A stretch of 64,000 nt of DNA from Seriola aureovittata (GCF_021018895.1 NC_079387.1:2263583-2327582); one strand, 5' to 3'. Counted from the stretch's first letter, positions 1 through 13,037 are shown. Numbers and translations are program-made. The notes: generated by a model from the letters alone, not told the origin.

Positions 1-1172
1 AAGACAAAATAAATCCGTAGGAGATTTTTGGTGTTAATCATTTAGTTGGTTGGGCTTAGTGGTGAGATTCCCTGATTGAAAAAAATGCTGATCATTTAGG
101 ATGCACTTGTCATTTACTTTATTTTTTACTTTTGTCCATACACTACGGGTGTAATATTTGATACCATTATCTATTCAAATCTTTTTGGGAAAACTTTTCC
201 AATTTCTGGTTGAATCCAACCCCCCTAAAATCGAGACAGGAGAAGCTCTGTTGAGTTGATCCAAAAGTTAAAATACTCATCTGAGTCGCCTTCAGTTATC
301 ACCATACACATATTTAAGCTTTATGAGCGGTACTGACTGATTTCCATCAGGCGACATACAAGCTGTGCTGCTCTACCTCTTGGTGGAGGTTGTTGGGGCT
401 GTGTGCAGCTTGAGAGGAAGACTGCAGACACCGCTCGGGGCTGAAAAAAGCCCATGTGCATTTTCAGGTAAGAAGAATAATTTACCTGTTTTTGATTTAT
501 TCACAGGTAATTCTCCTAAAAAAGAAAAGAATAAAAGACACTAAAACTGATCATGAATCAAAGATGATGCAAGTAAGTCTTTGTAGTAAAAACTTCTGAA
601 ACTTGGTCACAGGGCCTGTAATCAAAGTAGATAAGAGAAGTGAGTATTTGCAGACTGTTACTGGTGTGAAAGCACATTAAAGTTTGAGTCAGGAGAGATT
701 TGACAGGACAAATTGCTGTTTACATGCCTCGTATCCTAACCTCTGACCCGACTACGCTCACTTGTGCTGCCGTTTCAGTTCAAAGTTCAACTCGCTCTCG
801 TTGTCATTTTTACTTCATCTAATCACGTGACAAAGTTCTTCGCAGTTGAAACAAAAAGTTAAGTTTGTCACTTAGTGAGACGGCTCACTGTTACAGCGGG
901 AGGCTCCCCTGCACATGAACAGAGAGATGATATCATTAAGAACTTATCAGCAGCGTGAATGCTCCTCACAGGTACAGTGGTAATGTGACACGAATACTAC
1001 ACTTCGGTTGTCACCGGGAACAGTTCCAGCCGGGTGAATCATTGTTCAGTCATACAAGTGAGCAGCCTGCTAATGATACAGCTCTGACATTTAACACATA
1101 ACAAGGTGTTTCATCCGCATCTCCTTCAGAGGGCGATTTGCAGGTGGAACAAACCGTAGACCTTTTAGCTCT

Positions 1173-1194
1173 AAAAAAAAAAAAAAAAAAAAAA
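1173..1194. repeat. poly(A) tract, 22 nt
   Basis: Uninterrupted run of A. On the minus strand it creates a poly-Phe stretch in an otherwise unconvincing open frame. Confidence 0.95.
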
Positions 1195-3769
1195 CATGGC
1201 GGAGGCAAAGACTGTTTGAATTCGTGGTTCTTGCTGTTCTTCTTCTTGCCTCATTCTCCGTCTCTGCACCACCACCACCTCTGTTGCCTCTCAACCTGTT
1301 TGTTCTCTTATCTCTCCTTGTCCTGAACAAATCGATGAGGCGCTCGTTAGCCCAGGGATGTTCATCGCTGAGCGCTTGCTCGAAGAAGAAGAGACTGGGC
1401 CTATAACAGAGGGAAAAACATATGCATGGACTGAGGATGACTGTGCACTTAAACGCTGCGTTGAGCAGAGAAGTGGTGGATCTGAAATGTAAAACAGGTC
1501 CACCTGAGGTTGGGTTGGATCTGGGCCAGGCCAAGAGCATGGCTAAACCATATGTGTGTAGTGCTACTGTGGTATCTTTAAGTTTGAACTTCCTGCTGAA
1601 GTATATTTGTAAAATAAAATCAAATAAAAAAGGTAACTGGACTTCATGATGAGGCTGTTTTGTCACATTTCATTAAAACAGTTTTTCCCCCCACTCGATC
1701 ACCATTTCACATGAGTGGAGCTGGCTTGCAGAATTTCGGAGAAACTAAAGATGGCTCCCATCTACAAAGGGGAGGGGGAGGCGTTCAGAGCTTGAATATG
1801 TAAATGAAGTCTCTTTTCATCATCATTTGTTGTTATTTCAACACAATTTCCACTGAATAATGGTTCCATTTGAGTAGATAATCACATTGGAAAAAACTTT
1901 CAACAAGTACAGAACTGATGTCCGTGCCTTTAGTGGGGAGTGATCAAGAGCAGACATGGACAGATAGACACGACGCAAACTACGCTGCTTTTGATGTCAT
2001 TACTTTGTCAACAGCATGAAAAACAATGCTGGTAAACATATTTATGCAATTGATACGCTCTTTCAGTTTCAATAGATTGTGTTTGCAAAGCAATGCATCC
2101 ATTTTCTATTAGTGCATCTCTCTTGTCATATAATTTATACAGTCTCTTGCCATATCTTATGTACTATACAGGAAAAAATACACTTTTGGAGAGCAACATT
2201 TATTTATGAAGAGTGTGTAGGAGGGTTGATCTTGCGTTGTTGGCCTTTGATATCATTCAATCAACACTGACTGAGTGGCTGCACATGAAAAAGAGCCCCC
2301 CCCCCGTCATCTTTTAAGCCTGTCCAAATCTGGCATTTTTGGGGCATTTAGAGAGGTGCAGAACAGCTGGTCGCCTTGTGCATCTTACTGATGCTCATCT
2401 TTTGAATGCCATTTGCTCTCCGTGTGCTTCTTATTGATGCGCTGCTTCACGTGGCAACTTCACATCTTTTTATGTATATCAGAAAGACGATTATATGGAG
2501 GTGGAATTGATTTAAGATTAGCACTCCTACTGCGGTGAGGTGAATACAGTTAAGCTATTTAGACAAAAACCACAAAGAATAAGTCATACGTTAGAAATAA
2601 ATGATGTTATCTACTGCGTGTATGGGCCACAAGTGTGTGACCAACCAAACACTCAATTCATCCCAAACATGTTGGGTAAGGCTGAGGTCGAGGCAACCGT
2701 TATAGACCTTAATAACTTTTCTTGTGGCAGCTTTAAATTCAGACCATCAATTTATGGTCTTTAATATTACCATGGCAATTGTGTCCAAGCAAATGTTTCC
2801 TTGTCACATTTAATTGAGGATGTAACTCCGGATGTACCAACTCGCATGTGATTCCAGCTAAGGCCTTGTCTGCAGCCACTATCACAGCAAGTAGCAGACC
2901 CCTCAAATCAGCGCCGTCTTGGCACCGGAGTGACGGCGACCCTCTCTCGCCTCGCCTCGGAGGTTTGCATACAGAAGAAGAGCTTATCCTCTTAATAAAT
3001 AAACCTGGAACCTAAAAATCACAGGAACACAGGAGGGATCATTGCCGCACAGCCCTGCACTCCTCTCTCCGTCAGACAGGGATTATCCCTTTCACTTGGT
3101 GCGCACGTCGCTAATTTCTTCTGCCAGGTTCAACTCCCAGAATGCACCAGGGAGATTGGCTGTCTCTGCTTCTTTTCTCCCCCCCCCCCCTCTCCTCTCC
3201 TCGTTGCCAGTCTCTCTCTTGCTCCTTCACTCTCTCCTCCCCTCCATACCTAGCTCCCTGACTTGTTTTATCTCCCTGCTGGTGGGAACACAAACCCCAG
3301 TGTTTCTTTCTCCTCATCCTCTTCTTTGATGATGTTTTACAAATTCACTTGGCAGGCTACAGAACCGTATTCCTGGGACTTGAGGCTGCACGCATGTGCC
3401 TAAAAACAAGATTAAGGTGCATACCTCTCGTAAAACAAGGTGTTGTCAGCATCTAACAGGTTGAATTTTCTCTTTTTCTAACCTGATGCAATCCTCATAT
3501 TATGCCTCACAAGACAGTAGGTCCTTTTTATTTAGCAGGGGTTTTTGTTCAGAGACATTTTTTTTCTTTTTTACTCCTCTCATGATAAGTCACCCAGGAC
3601 AAGCCAAGTAAAAAGTCAGCTGCAGAAGTCTGACTTTCTTCTGCACGTTTGCTCCATCCATCATTAACAATCTAATGTCATACTTCGTTTGAAATACACT
3701 TATTCGCCTTGTGGCTTTGAGTTAGACGAAAAGATCAATACCCGTCTCATATTAGTATATTAAATACAG

Positions 3770-3830
3770 GCCTGAAGCCAACAGCCGCTTAGCTTAGTTT
3801 AGCATAGAGACAGGAACAGCACAGTAGAAA
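3770..3830. mobile_element. probable teleost MITE/SINE-type repeat fragment
   Basis: The segment contains the words GCCAACAGCCGCTTAGCTTA and TTTAGCATAGAGACAGGAA. From memory this resembles a dispersed repeat common in percomorph fish, whose core reads roughly 'agccggttagcttagcttagcat'. Only the core is recognisable. Terminal repeats and target-site duplications were not found, so the class (MITE or SINE) is not assigned. Confidence 0.4.
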
Positions 3831-4655
3831 ATAACATTGCTGGTCAGGAAGGTAGAAAGGCACCATCCAATCTATATGTAGACTTCTCATTTGACTCATT
3901 TGGAGTCATGGGAGTCTGATTGCTGATTTGGTGTCTGACTGTATCGGCCATGACGTACTGTATATAGTTAATCATGAAAGAAAATACAGCGTTGTACGTT
4001 CACACCATCGGATTTATCTCTTTTCTTCACCTTTCAGACGTATGTATTTGTATCCTTTGTGTGTTTACTCAGCGCATCAAGTCAGTCTCTCACCTCCAGG
4101 TAATTCTCACACCTGCTGATGAATTCCATAGTGCAGCACGCTGGACTATAAAAATCGCATAAGCCAGAGAAAATACGGTAGGTGTTCTTGTTTTCATGCT
4201 CGCTCAGCAAGTTTTGTTTGGAAGCAAATTGCAAGGATGAGTGAGGATAGAAAAATAAAGTCATACAAGGCATACAGGACTCTTTTTTTTTTTCTTCTGA
4301 CCAAGGACACTGGAATTTTGGTGGATTATGCAACGTGCAGAGAAATCACATTGTCCATCTAAAACACTTTTATGTAAACAATAAATTAGACTCCTTGCAT
4401 GTGAAGGGGGTCGCTCATAGTGATGAACCCATACTCATAGAGAATTATCACCTGACTCCGCAGTTAGCCTTAGCTACAGAGCTTTATAGCACCTTTGAGC
4501 TTGGGTTTAAACCAATTAGATGGACATAAACACTTCGACTGAATGCTAATGTCGCTTCTTATCGGCTGGATGTGCAAATAGGCAACTGTTAGCAGCAAAT
4601 TCACCAGTATCAAAAGGTGATAATATGTCCCAGTTGTGTTCACAGCTTGTTTCCA

Positions 4656-4669
4656 GTGCCACCAAGTGG
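4656..4669 (-). promoter_or_regulatory. CTCF-like motif
   Basis: On the minus strand the 14 bases read CCACTTGGTGGCAC, close to the vertebrate CTCF core consensus. It lies in the gene-free left flank. The same word also occurs inside some dispersed fish repeats, so occupancy cannot be assumed. Confidence 0.25.
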
Positions 4670-5051
4670 CCAAAAAGAGGAGCTGAAGTTGAAAAAATAA
4701 ATGAAAAAACAAATCAAAAGATATTTTATAATTAAAACAATTTTAGAGAATTAATTGTACTAATTTGTACTGGATGTCAACTCTAAAACAGACATCCAGC
4801 ATCTACACCTGCTGTACTTTAGTACGGTATAGATTAGATGGCTGAAGTGACAGGAGTGAATAAAATGAAACAGTGAATAAAGTGATGCATTTTCCAACCA
4901 CTTCTTCTACAGTGTCACCCACGGCTGACCTGGCTTCCTCACTCTGCCCCTGCCCCCCCCCTCTTTGTAAACCTTGGTTGGTGAACGCAGACGGCATCAC
5001 AAGTGTTGCCGCCGTCACTGCTGCGGTTATCCCGTCTCCCTGGCCCACTGT

Positions 5052-5092
5052 GGCGGCGGCGGCGGCGCCTGCCGCTGCTGCTGCTGCTGCTG
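5052..5092. repeat. GC-rich triplet repeats, (GGC)n then (GCT)n
   Basis: Imperfect GGC triplets are followed by at least six GCT triplets. They read as poly-Ala on the plus strand and as poly-Ser and poly-Arg on the minus strand. I found no gene context on either strand. Confidence 0.85.
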
Positions 5093-5836
5093 AGCTGTTT
5101 GTTTAGGAATCTGGGCCCGAAAATTGTATTCCATCGACCATGCTCGCTATCAACACACAATTATCTGGGTTAATCATGTGGAACTGTGGCAAATTCACCT
5201 GGGGCTCAGGAACTAATGACATTCGCGTCTGGCCCTGCTTTAGTGAAATGGCCCCAGCACCTGCAGCAGGAACACGGAGATTGCCAAAGAAAATTTGGTC
5301 TCATTTCGCCCTCCTCAACGCCGCCCCCTCCCCAAGTCCAACCCCTCCCCCTCACCAGCTCCCTCCCTTTCTAACCACCGCCACCCTTCCCCCTTTCCAA
5401 TCTCTCTGTCTCTCTTCCCATTTCCATCCCACTTGGCTCTTAAATTTGTTAATCTTTCAGGTTTCCTCCTCTGCTCCTCCTTTTTTTTTTTTTTGTTTCT
5501 CTTGCACCTTTTTCTCTTTTGGCAAAAGAGGGACACCCACGGTGACCAAGTCGCACACACCCAATCACAACGCTCAGCCTTTGGCGTCTCTTTGTATAAT
5601 CACCATATTTCCAGCTCTGCTACCTGTGTAACACCTGAACAGTAGACGGTGAAAAAGTGCGGAGGTGATATAAAAGACGAAGATGATATCTCACGACAAA
5701 TTTGTGACTTTGGTTCCGGACAGACAGTGACTCGTGTTCTCGCTGTATAATTAAGAAAGTGATTGAGTGCAGTCAGCAGGGTGTTGATGCTCTTTCTCCA
5801 TCACTCTCTCTCCCATGCGCTCTTTTGTCTTTCCAT

Positions 5837-5860
5837 AACACACACACACACACGCACACA
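5837..5860. repeat. (AC)n microsatellite
   Basis: Dinucleotide AC array with one G interruption in the left flank. Confidence 0.85.
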
Positions 5861-7213
5861 CTCAATCATACACACTGCAGAGTCATTTCCACCAACTTAG
5901 AGGAAGTAGAGGAACTCAATGCTCATAATTATACATCAATACAAACATATGTTTCCCAATCACAGATGCCATCCATGTGTGAAATGGGTGTCACACCGTT
6001 GGAGGTCTCATTATTTGTGAAGTGTGTGTGCGCGCGTGTCTCAAACACTTTGGATACCACCCACACCAGTCACAGTGACTATGTAATATACCACCTCTGC
6101 TGATAATCTCAAGCAGGGCTTTTGCATGCTGAGCGCACCGTACGCCGGATTCTATTTCCAAACTATTCTCCTTTGATACGAGGTGCGAAAAAAATAAAAA
6201 TCGTTCATTCCTCTGGGAATGCGTCGGTCAGTGTGGACGGATTTGTCATTCCATTGGATGAGCTGCTCGTTGGGCTTCCCATTCACATCACGCCTGCTCT
6301 TCACTTGTCTTTTGGTGAGGAATAATGACAAATGCGGCGGTGTGCCTCGAGTCGTGGCAAAAGTTGGTTCTTAGAGGTCAAAACTGGGTTTGACCTTTGA
6401 TTTGAAATAAAATATTGTTGTTTGCTGTGTGAAAGTTAGGAATATGCATCATTTACGCACAGTATCGCCTTTACTGATATGTACATAGGAGTGGATCGAG
6501 TACAGTAGCCTTAACGGCCTGTTAACGGCGTGCTTTGGTGTTGACGCCCGACTTCCATCCTATTAAAGGCTTTAGATCATGTCACCATCCAATGGGCGCG
6601 CAATTTTACAAAGTGAACAGGGCTGATGGACGGTTGGCAGCCAAGCATGGGTGCCGCCCGTGGCGCAGAAAATGTATCCCTGTGAGAAGTCTTAGGCTCA
6701 AGGCACATGATCAGCATCAGATCGAAGGCGCCAAACCTGTGCTACCCTTGCACCTTGAGCCCCCACCTCAGCATGACAACAGCTCCTGCTGCTAATCGTG
6801 CGTAGGGTTTATTGGGCCTACCCTACCTAGCACTTCCAAAAATGACCATAGAGTTAAATCACCACCTCTGAAACAGTTTAACAAAACACTGAATGTTATA
6901 ACAGGCCCCATTAAAAGCCAGCCTGGTTGCATTACACTGCTCTGGTTTTAACTAGGTGTTCCCTAATAAACTACTGAGTGTAAGTTGTAAGTTATTGCCA
7001 TTTGGAGCCGCCTCGCTGAGCTTTAAATAGCACCGTCTGCTCTTGTGTCTCGAAATATAAGTGGATATGTTTGCACTCAGACACATTTCTTTGTACAAAA
7101 AATATATTCAAGGCCATGATTGTAGGGCTAATTGAAAAATGTTCACCAAAATAATCAAATTTAAAGCTTAAGAGTGCATTCGAGCCCACATAAGAAGCAA
7201 CATCAGGGGCACA

Positions 7214-7220
<7 letters not shown>

Positions 7221-7273
<53 letters not shown>
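7221..7273. repeat. (AC)n microsatellite, about 26 units
   Basis: Perfect AC array, preceded by imperfect AC-rich sequence from about 7209. It begins a 1 kb stretch dense in homopolymers. Confidence 0.97.
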
Positions 7274-7275
<2 letters not shown>

Positions 7276-7717
7276 GGGAGCTTGTCTTGTTGCTGTGGAG
7301 TCCGTGACATGGTTTAACAGTCTCACAGGATCCATAAAACGCCCCCGAAGGCTTCATATAATCTCTCCTTTTTTTCCTGCTTAATAGGAGATAATACAAG
7401 TGCGCACCCCGATGAATCAATATGCAACAGCAGCTTTAGTTTGATAATTAATACCAGTGTCGGAAATAGATTTGTGATTTGGCAGGGCAGGTCTGATATG
7501 ACTCTGGTCTCCCCTCTCTTTCTCAACAGCCAAAGTCCCCGTTCCACTCCGTATCCACATCCCATTGAACTAATCTCATTCTTTTTTTTTTTTCTTTCAA
7601 TAGCGCTAATTCTTTGACTAAAGCCTGTTATCTCATTAAAGGCCCCGCGATGGGATTCGATGGCATCCTGACATCTGTATTCATTCCCCTCAAAATTAGT
7701 CCTGACACAAATTTAAT

Positions 7718-7810
7718 AAAAAAAAAAAAAAAAAAAAACACACTCAGAACAGTGGAGATTAGACATCATGCCAAGCATCACAGAAGGGAGGGGGGGGGGG
7801 GGGGGGGGGG
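7718..7810. repeat. poly(A) tract followed by 21-nt poly(G) tract
   Basis: A run of 21 A at 7718-7738 is followed by unique sequence, then 21 consecutive G at 7790-7810. Confidence 0.95.
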
Positions 7811-8019
7811 AAATCATCTATTTAGTTTTGGTTACATTTTTGGAAGGGTGGATTAGCGCTGTTCCTTTAGCACCAATAACTCCACTACCTTCATGCGTTT
7901 TCACTCTCTTACACTCAATCCATAAGTGGCATTGAGATATCGAGGAGTGCGCCGACTTCGCTAATGGTATTTTAAGGGTGTCTGCAACACTCAAGCAGGT
8001 ATTTCCATCAAATGCTCTT

Positions 8020-8043
8020 AAAAAAAAAAAAAAAAAAAAAAAA
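8020..8043. repeat. poly(A) tract, 24 nt
   Basis: Uninterrupted A run, part of the homopolymer cluster between 7221 and 8238. Confidence 0.95.
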
Positions 8044-8216
8044 TGTAAAGAATGGTGAAACAAGACAAAGAGGCCCTCACCCCTGGCCCTCAGTAGATAA
8101 ACTGAGTATGCACGGTAAGTGGATTTCCCTCTCCCATCAGCAGCCACCTAACTTCCCACCCCACCTCTCGCCTCCTCTTCATCTCCCACTCCTCCCTTAT
8201 TCCACTACCAGCCTCA

Positions 8217-8238
8217 CCCCCCCCCCCCCCCCCCCCCC
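8217..8238. repeat. poly(C) tract, 22 nt
   Basis: Uninterrupted C run inside a longer pyrimidine-rich stretch that starts near 8130. The minus strand is G-rich and purine-rich. Confidence 0.95.
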
Positions 8239-10070
8239 TCCCTCCTTGCTGCGCCATCACCCTCGTCAAAAGCCTGTGTCGGTTGCGGCGCTGATAATTC
8301 CCTCTGTTTGGAAAAAAAAAAAAGATGAAAGCGTTCATGGATGAAAGAAACTTGGATTTAATCTTTCTCGCCGTCTTTTGCTCTCTCTTCCAGTACACGG
8401 TGTTGATCGTTTTCTTCGGGAAAAAGGGCGAGGAATGAAGGGGGGAAAAAGGCAAGGAGAAGGTTGCGGGAGAAATAGATGGGAATGAGGGGAGAAAATA
8501 GAAACAGGGTTAAGCCCATTTAGAGCCACCAAGCCCAGGTGAGGCGAGGTTGTGGACTAGTTCAATAAGAATCAGTTTACCCTTTCCGAATGTACACACA
8601 GTGACCTGATGAAATGGTGGCCGGCAGAGGGAGAGAGGCCACAGATAAAGAAAAAGCCATCGCTTCCACCTGCGCCTCATTTGGCCCTCGCCACGATAAG
8701 GCCTTGAGCTTCCCAGGTATCTGTAGTCACAAGGTAAGAGGCCTGTCATAAGGAGAGATACCGCGTGAACTGAGGAGCGAAGAAGGGGACAGGCACAGGG
8801 GAGGAGTGGATACGGTGTCGTATGAAAATCGTATTTGAAACGAGACAAAGAATTAATTGCCTCAAATTGAATCCTCCTGATGTCATCCTTTTTTTGCCAG
8901 ACACGGTGGGTCTGAGTTTGAAAGAAAAGATCCACTCCAGACGCAAGCAAAGTGGGGCTAGCTGAGCCACTGCATATACATTAACAAAAAGATACAATTT
9001 GCACAATTTTAATGTGAAATTGCACATATCTTATGATTAAATCAGACAGTAGGTCCGCCAATAAAGAGGCTTTTTATCTGAATTTTGATCTGAAAAGGTG
9101 CTATATGGAAGTTTTCTCTGCCACTGCATATGGCTTCTTGCCAGGAGCAGGTGGTGGTTATGGTTATGGTTAATAAGTTTGACGTATTACACATCCCTCC
9201 ATCCAACGCATGGCAGTATGTTACAGGACAAATCCACTGTCTTACTTGCTGTAAACCACACAAATAATAAACGATTTTAGCCCCGCTGTTGCGTATTTAT
9301 GCGTTACTGGCACTCCCCTTCTCTCCCCTTAAAGCTGCAGCACACGGTTTGCTGGAAGATTTCGCGATTGCAACGCCTTGAGAATTTTTTCTTATTGTAC
9401 CCGGCGAGTCAGGGAGTACAGCACCCGGGCCGCAGACCTCATTATCCCCTGCCCGACTGGCCTGAATAGATGAAGAGCGAGGTGGAGAGAGGCAAAGACA
9501 GACAGGAGGAGAGGATGGTGGAGAAAAAGGTAAGAGAGGAGGACCTGACAGCACAGATGTTAGAAATTCAATCACCTGTGACTCGAAAATGATTTCAATG
9601 AAGAAAAAGAATAGGGCAAATTACAGAAAAGATGAAGTGGAGAATAAAAGGAGGAAGAGAAGCTGCTATTCTTTGCCCCAACACCCAGAGAACATACGCT
9701 GTCATAATAGCATTCATTATGTAACTTTCTACTTTTCCATAATTGCTCATTTAGATATTGACCTGCAGTAATTTGAAAACTTTGAAATGTAGACAATAGG
9801 TTACAGAACTTCCTTCTTGTTCATAAATTCAATTTCCAACATTGCTTTTGTAAATCACAGCTTTTTACGGCCACAAAAGAATGACACATCTCAGTCCGGC
9901 TGCTTACCGTCTTTGACTTGCTGTTGAATTGCTGTAAAAGCACAGCGTTGGCCGGAGGACACCGGCATCCTCCCAGGAGGCACGCACGGCAACAGTGGAG
10001 GTGCGTGGGGGTGTTTTTCCAACTCTGTAGCCCGCAGCTCCCCAGCCCCACTTTGCCAGCCGGGTGCAAC

Positions 10071-10098
10071 AGTGGTGGTGGTGGTGGTGGTGGGGGGG
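10071..10098. repeat. (GTG)n with poly(G) tail
   Basis: Seven or so GTG triplets run directly into a G tract. The minus strand reads as His or Pro codons, but no gene is supported. Confidence 0.85.
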
Positions 10099-11061
10099 GC
10101 ATACGGCAGCCAAGCATGGCTCCGGCCAGCTCAGGCTCATATGTATGGAAAACACAAGGTCTGGAGAGGGAAGTCACAGGGGGTCATGCTAGTCAGAGAG
10201 GCAGCCCGAGGTCCTGGTGCAGGTTAGAAAGGTCTTGGTTCGGGAGAAGAGGCTAATTTCTTCTACTTGGCTGAGCAAAGGCCTGAATAATTGCGCCCCC
10301 TGGGTTGGCCTCTGGGTAACATGGAGGTAGAGTACACCAAGGAGAGTGAACAGGGGGGGCGGGAGGACCAGGAGAGGTGGTGGGATATGCTTGCATCCAG
10401 CTTTTAATAGATGCTCAGTATGTTTCATTTTATGTTCTGAGAGTAGAAAACGTCCTTATACATCATTATTTGTGTTTCATACGACATAATGCGCCTGATT
10501 CAGTGGGATTGTAGGCATACATTAACCTGAGCCTGCCTGTATGCTCATTACAGAAAACACACACGGGCACCATCAGCACAGCAAGCAGCATGATGAGATT
10601 TCCACATCAAGCTCATTCAGACGCCTTAGTTGCACAGAAAGAAAAGAAAAAAAAGAAAAAGGGCCTGTGAACTGTGACGTGGGTGAAGTAGAAACTAAGT
10701 CACATTATACAGTTCAGTACAAAAGGTGACTTTTGTTGGTGACTTGTTTTCCAGGTGCAATTTTTACAATAACTTAGTATTGGAAATTCAAAACAATGGG
10801 TTGTTGATTCCAGACAGATATTGACACCATATTCCAAACTCTTTTATTACTGAAGCCCCCAAATAGAGAAAATGTAACTCCCAACTAGAGGAATTCAATT
10901 AAACTTTGTGATTAATGTCTTTAAAAAAGCATAATAGAGATGAATTGTGTCTTTAGTCGATGTCTTTGTTGCCCCTGTGGTAATTGTTGCGGACAGCTCT
11001 ATCTACTGAGGACAAAGACCCAGTGTGATGATGTGGCTACTGGTGGCGGTGTATGAGTCCA

Positions 11062-11078
11062 GGGGGGGGGGGGGGGGG
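11062..11078. repeat. poly(G) tract, 17 nt
   Basis: Uninterrupted G run in the gene-free left flank. Confidence 0.95.
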
Positions 11079-12293
11079 CTGACAGCTACAACGGCACCAC
11101 ATCCGCTGTTGGGAGCCCAGTAATGAATCTGCCACGATCCTGCTCTCAAAAGATTGAAACCAAGTGATATGACTGGATCTCCTCGTAGTCGGTGTAGGAA
11201 ATAAAGATCAACCCTTTAAAAAAACCCATGACTGCGGCGGCGGCGAGGGAGAGGAGGTGACAGAGATGTTCAAACACAGTGAGGGCCGGGGAAGTGATTG
11301 TGACATGCTCAGGTGTAATTATACTCACCTTGTTCGCAGCGGAGATTAAGAGGAGAAGGTATGGAGAGGTGCAGGAGCGTCAGACATGAAGGAATATTGA
11401 AAGACTCGCTGATGAGCAGTGTCAACTACCCCCCCCCCCACCCCTTTTCCTTCCCTTTCTCTCCCTTTTGTCACTGTATCATCTCAAGGTCTCGCGTCTG
11501 TTTGCCTTTTCCAATTATCAAGGTGTGACTGTGGGCTTCCACCCCTCCAACCACCCCCCCAAATATAATGTGAACTGTACTGAACTTGAAGGAAAACAAA
11601 AAATCATCTATTTTTGTTTGCCAGGAAAATTACAGTTGAATTAATTATCACATACAAATTTCCCTCCTGGCTCCACGCTCAGCAGACCTAATCTGATGCA
11701 AACACTGCAACTTTTGCATTTCTGCTTCTGCGTTGTCGGACATCAATGTAAAAAAGGACTTGTGATGAAGTGATTTTAATGGAGGTTAGAAAACAACGCT
11801 ATCCTGAGACAACACTGTCCTCTGGTGGCTGTCGTGCGTTTTAACACACACACGCTGCGAGACGTCCCCGAAGTGGCCCTCCTGTCAGAAAATGGATTAT
11901 GACAGTCTAATTTATTATCATCTCCATCCCTCTGACCCAGTATGTCAGCGCTTCAACCTGATGTCCTAATGACAGGCAGGCCCGGTCACACTCAATCTAC
12001 TCAACCCTCCGGCATGCAGGCCGCGAGCCAGTCGGGCCTCTTCTCTCCACTTTTGTCAAAACTGATTCATCAGTTGTAATAACAGCAGAGTGAGAGTATT
12101 GGAGTATTAATCACAATGGGATCTGTTAAATAGATAATTTGTAATGACCAATTTCTAATTAAGGATTCCAATTATCGTCACTGACAGGAGTACTCGGATG
12201 GAAGAAGTCGGATCCACATTTGTGACTTTGGTGATGACAACTCAACTTCTCATTGAAGACTTTAAACATCAATATTTTACACTTTTCCTGTGT

Positions 12294-12299
12294 TTTATT
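12294..12299 (-). terminator. tmem182: candidate tmem182 poly(A) signal
   Basis: AATAAA on the minus strand, about 500 nt downstream of the tmem182 stop codon. A variant ATTAAA lies nearer, at 12635-12640. Either could end the transcript, and neither is proven. Confidence 0.3.
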
Positions 12300-12795
12300 T
12301 TGAAGTGTTGATCTATAAGAAGATATATTTGTGGTTTTAAGAACCAAAAACCATCTCAATGTTTTACATCTCCTCTCTCAGGCTTTCTCTCTGGAGCTCT
12401 AGTAACAACAGGTCGGTGAGCCAATCAGAAGAGAGGAGCGTCTCTCTCGTGGCTGAAGAGCGGTTGCTGCTTTTTTGTGACATCACAAAGTTAGAAAAGT
12501 CCTGACAGCTCTTTTTAAGGCTCAGTTTCTGAATACAGGATGTGTGCATTTCTCTGTGGACTGAGCGCTTTGATACTGTCACTGTATTATAATCAAAATA
12601 GATATGGAAATCTCCCTTTATACAATATGGAACCTTTAATTAGATGATTTTATGGGGAGTGTGTGGTGGTCTTGGTCTGGAGTCCATTAGTATTTCAAGT
12701 TTCAACACAAAAACAATCAACAATATCTTGATTAAGTGAATAAACTCTATATTTTAGAGGGAAGCACAGGAAAAAAAACAACAGGTGTTTAAAGT

Positions 12796-13037
12796 TCAGG
12801 AATTTTGTGTCTTTTGTCTCGCTGGCTGAAGACTCCGGCCAACCAGGATGAAGAGCAGGCCGGCCAGCAGGCAGAAGAAGACGGCTACCGGAGCCAGGAG
12901 GAATGAGGGACCGTGCTGGATGCTGAGATGGAAGGAGGGGCAGCTGGAGAGGCTCTGATGGAGGGCAAACTGCTCCAGAGTGTCCAAGACCTGGACCCAC
13001 ATCAGATACATCAGCACCACCGCCAGCAGACACAGGC
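12796..13037 (-). CDS. tmem182: tmem182 exon 5 (residues 178-257, stop)
   Basis: The acceptor reads TCCGTCAG. The exon encodes helix 3 with VVLMYLMWVQ, the second loop and helix 4 with FFCLLAGLLFILVGR, then a short polar tail and TGA. Confidence 0.92.

Larger units (their letters stand above)
1..12293. other. gene-free flank with simple repeats
   Basis: I read both strands of this stretch and found no exon I can assign to a known protein. The open frames are short, run through homopolymers or triplet repeats, and match no family I recognise. It holds microsatellites, long A, G and C tracts, a probable fragment of a dispersed teleost repeat near 3770-3830, and several homopolymer-free, AT-motif-rich blocks that could be conserved regulatory DNA. 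The right end approaches the likely tmem182 polyadenylation site. In human, TMEM182 borders the gene desert of POU3F3. Whether this flank is the fish counterpart cannot be decided from sequence alone. Confidence 0.6.

Noticed and set aside
1091..1666. 191-residue open frame on the minus strand
   Set aside because: It runs through the poly(A/T) tract as poly-Phe and through repeated Gly and Arg codons, lacks any recognisable domain, and overlaps several other chance frames.
4873..5160. Poly-Ala frame on plus and poly-Ser/Arg frame on minus over a GC-rich triplet repeat
   Set aside because: The low-complexity residues come from the GGC and GCT repeats; no homology and no plausible flanking exons.
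5140..5645. Overlapping frames rich in Pro, Ser and Phe
   Set aside because: They are produced by a pyrimidine-rich stretch with a T tract. Three frames and the opposite strand are all open, which indicates compositional bias and not a gene.
6655..6790. tRNA-like or coding-like GC-rich block
   Set aside because: No cloverleaf with A and B box spacing could be drawn, and the frame has no homology.
8012..8455. Proline-rich plus-strand and Gly-rich minus-strand frames
   Set aside because: Both cross the A24 and C22 homopolymers and have no domain.
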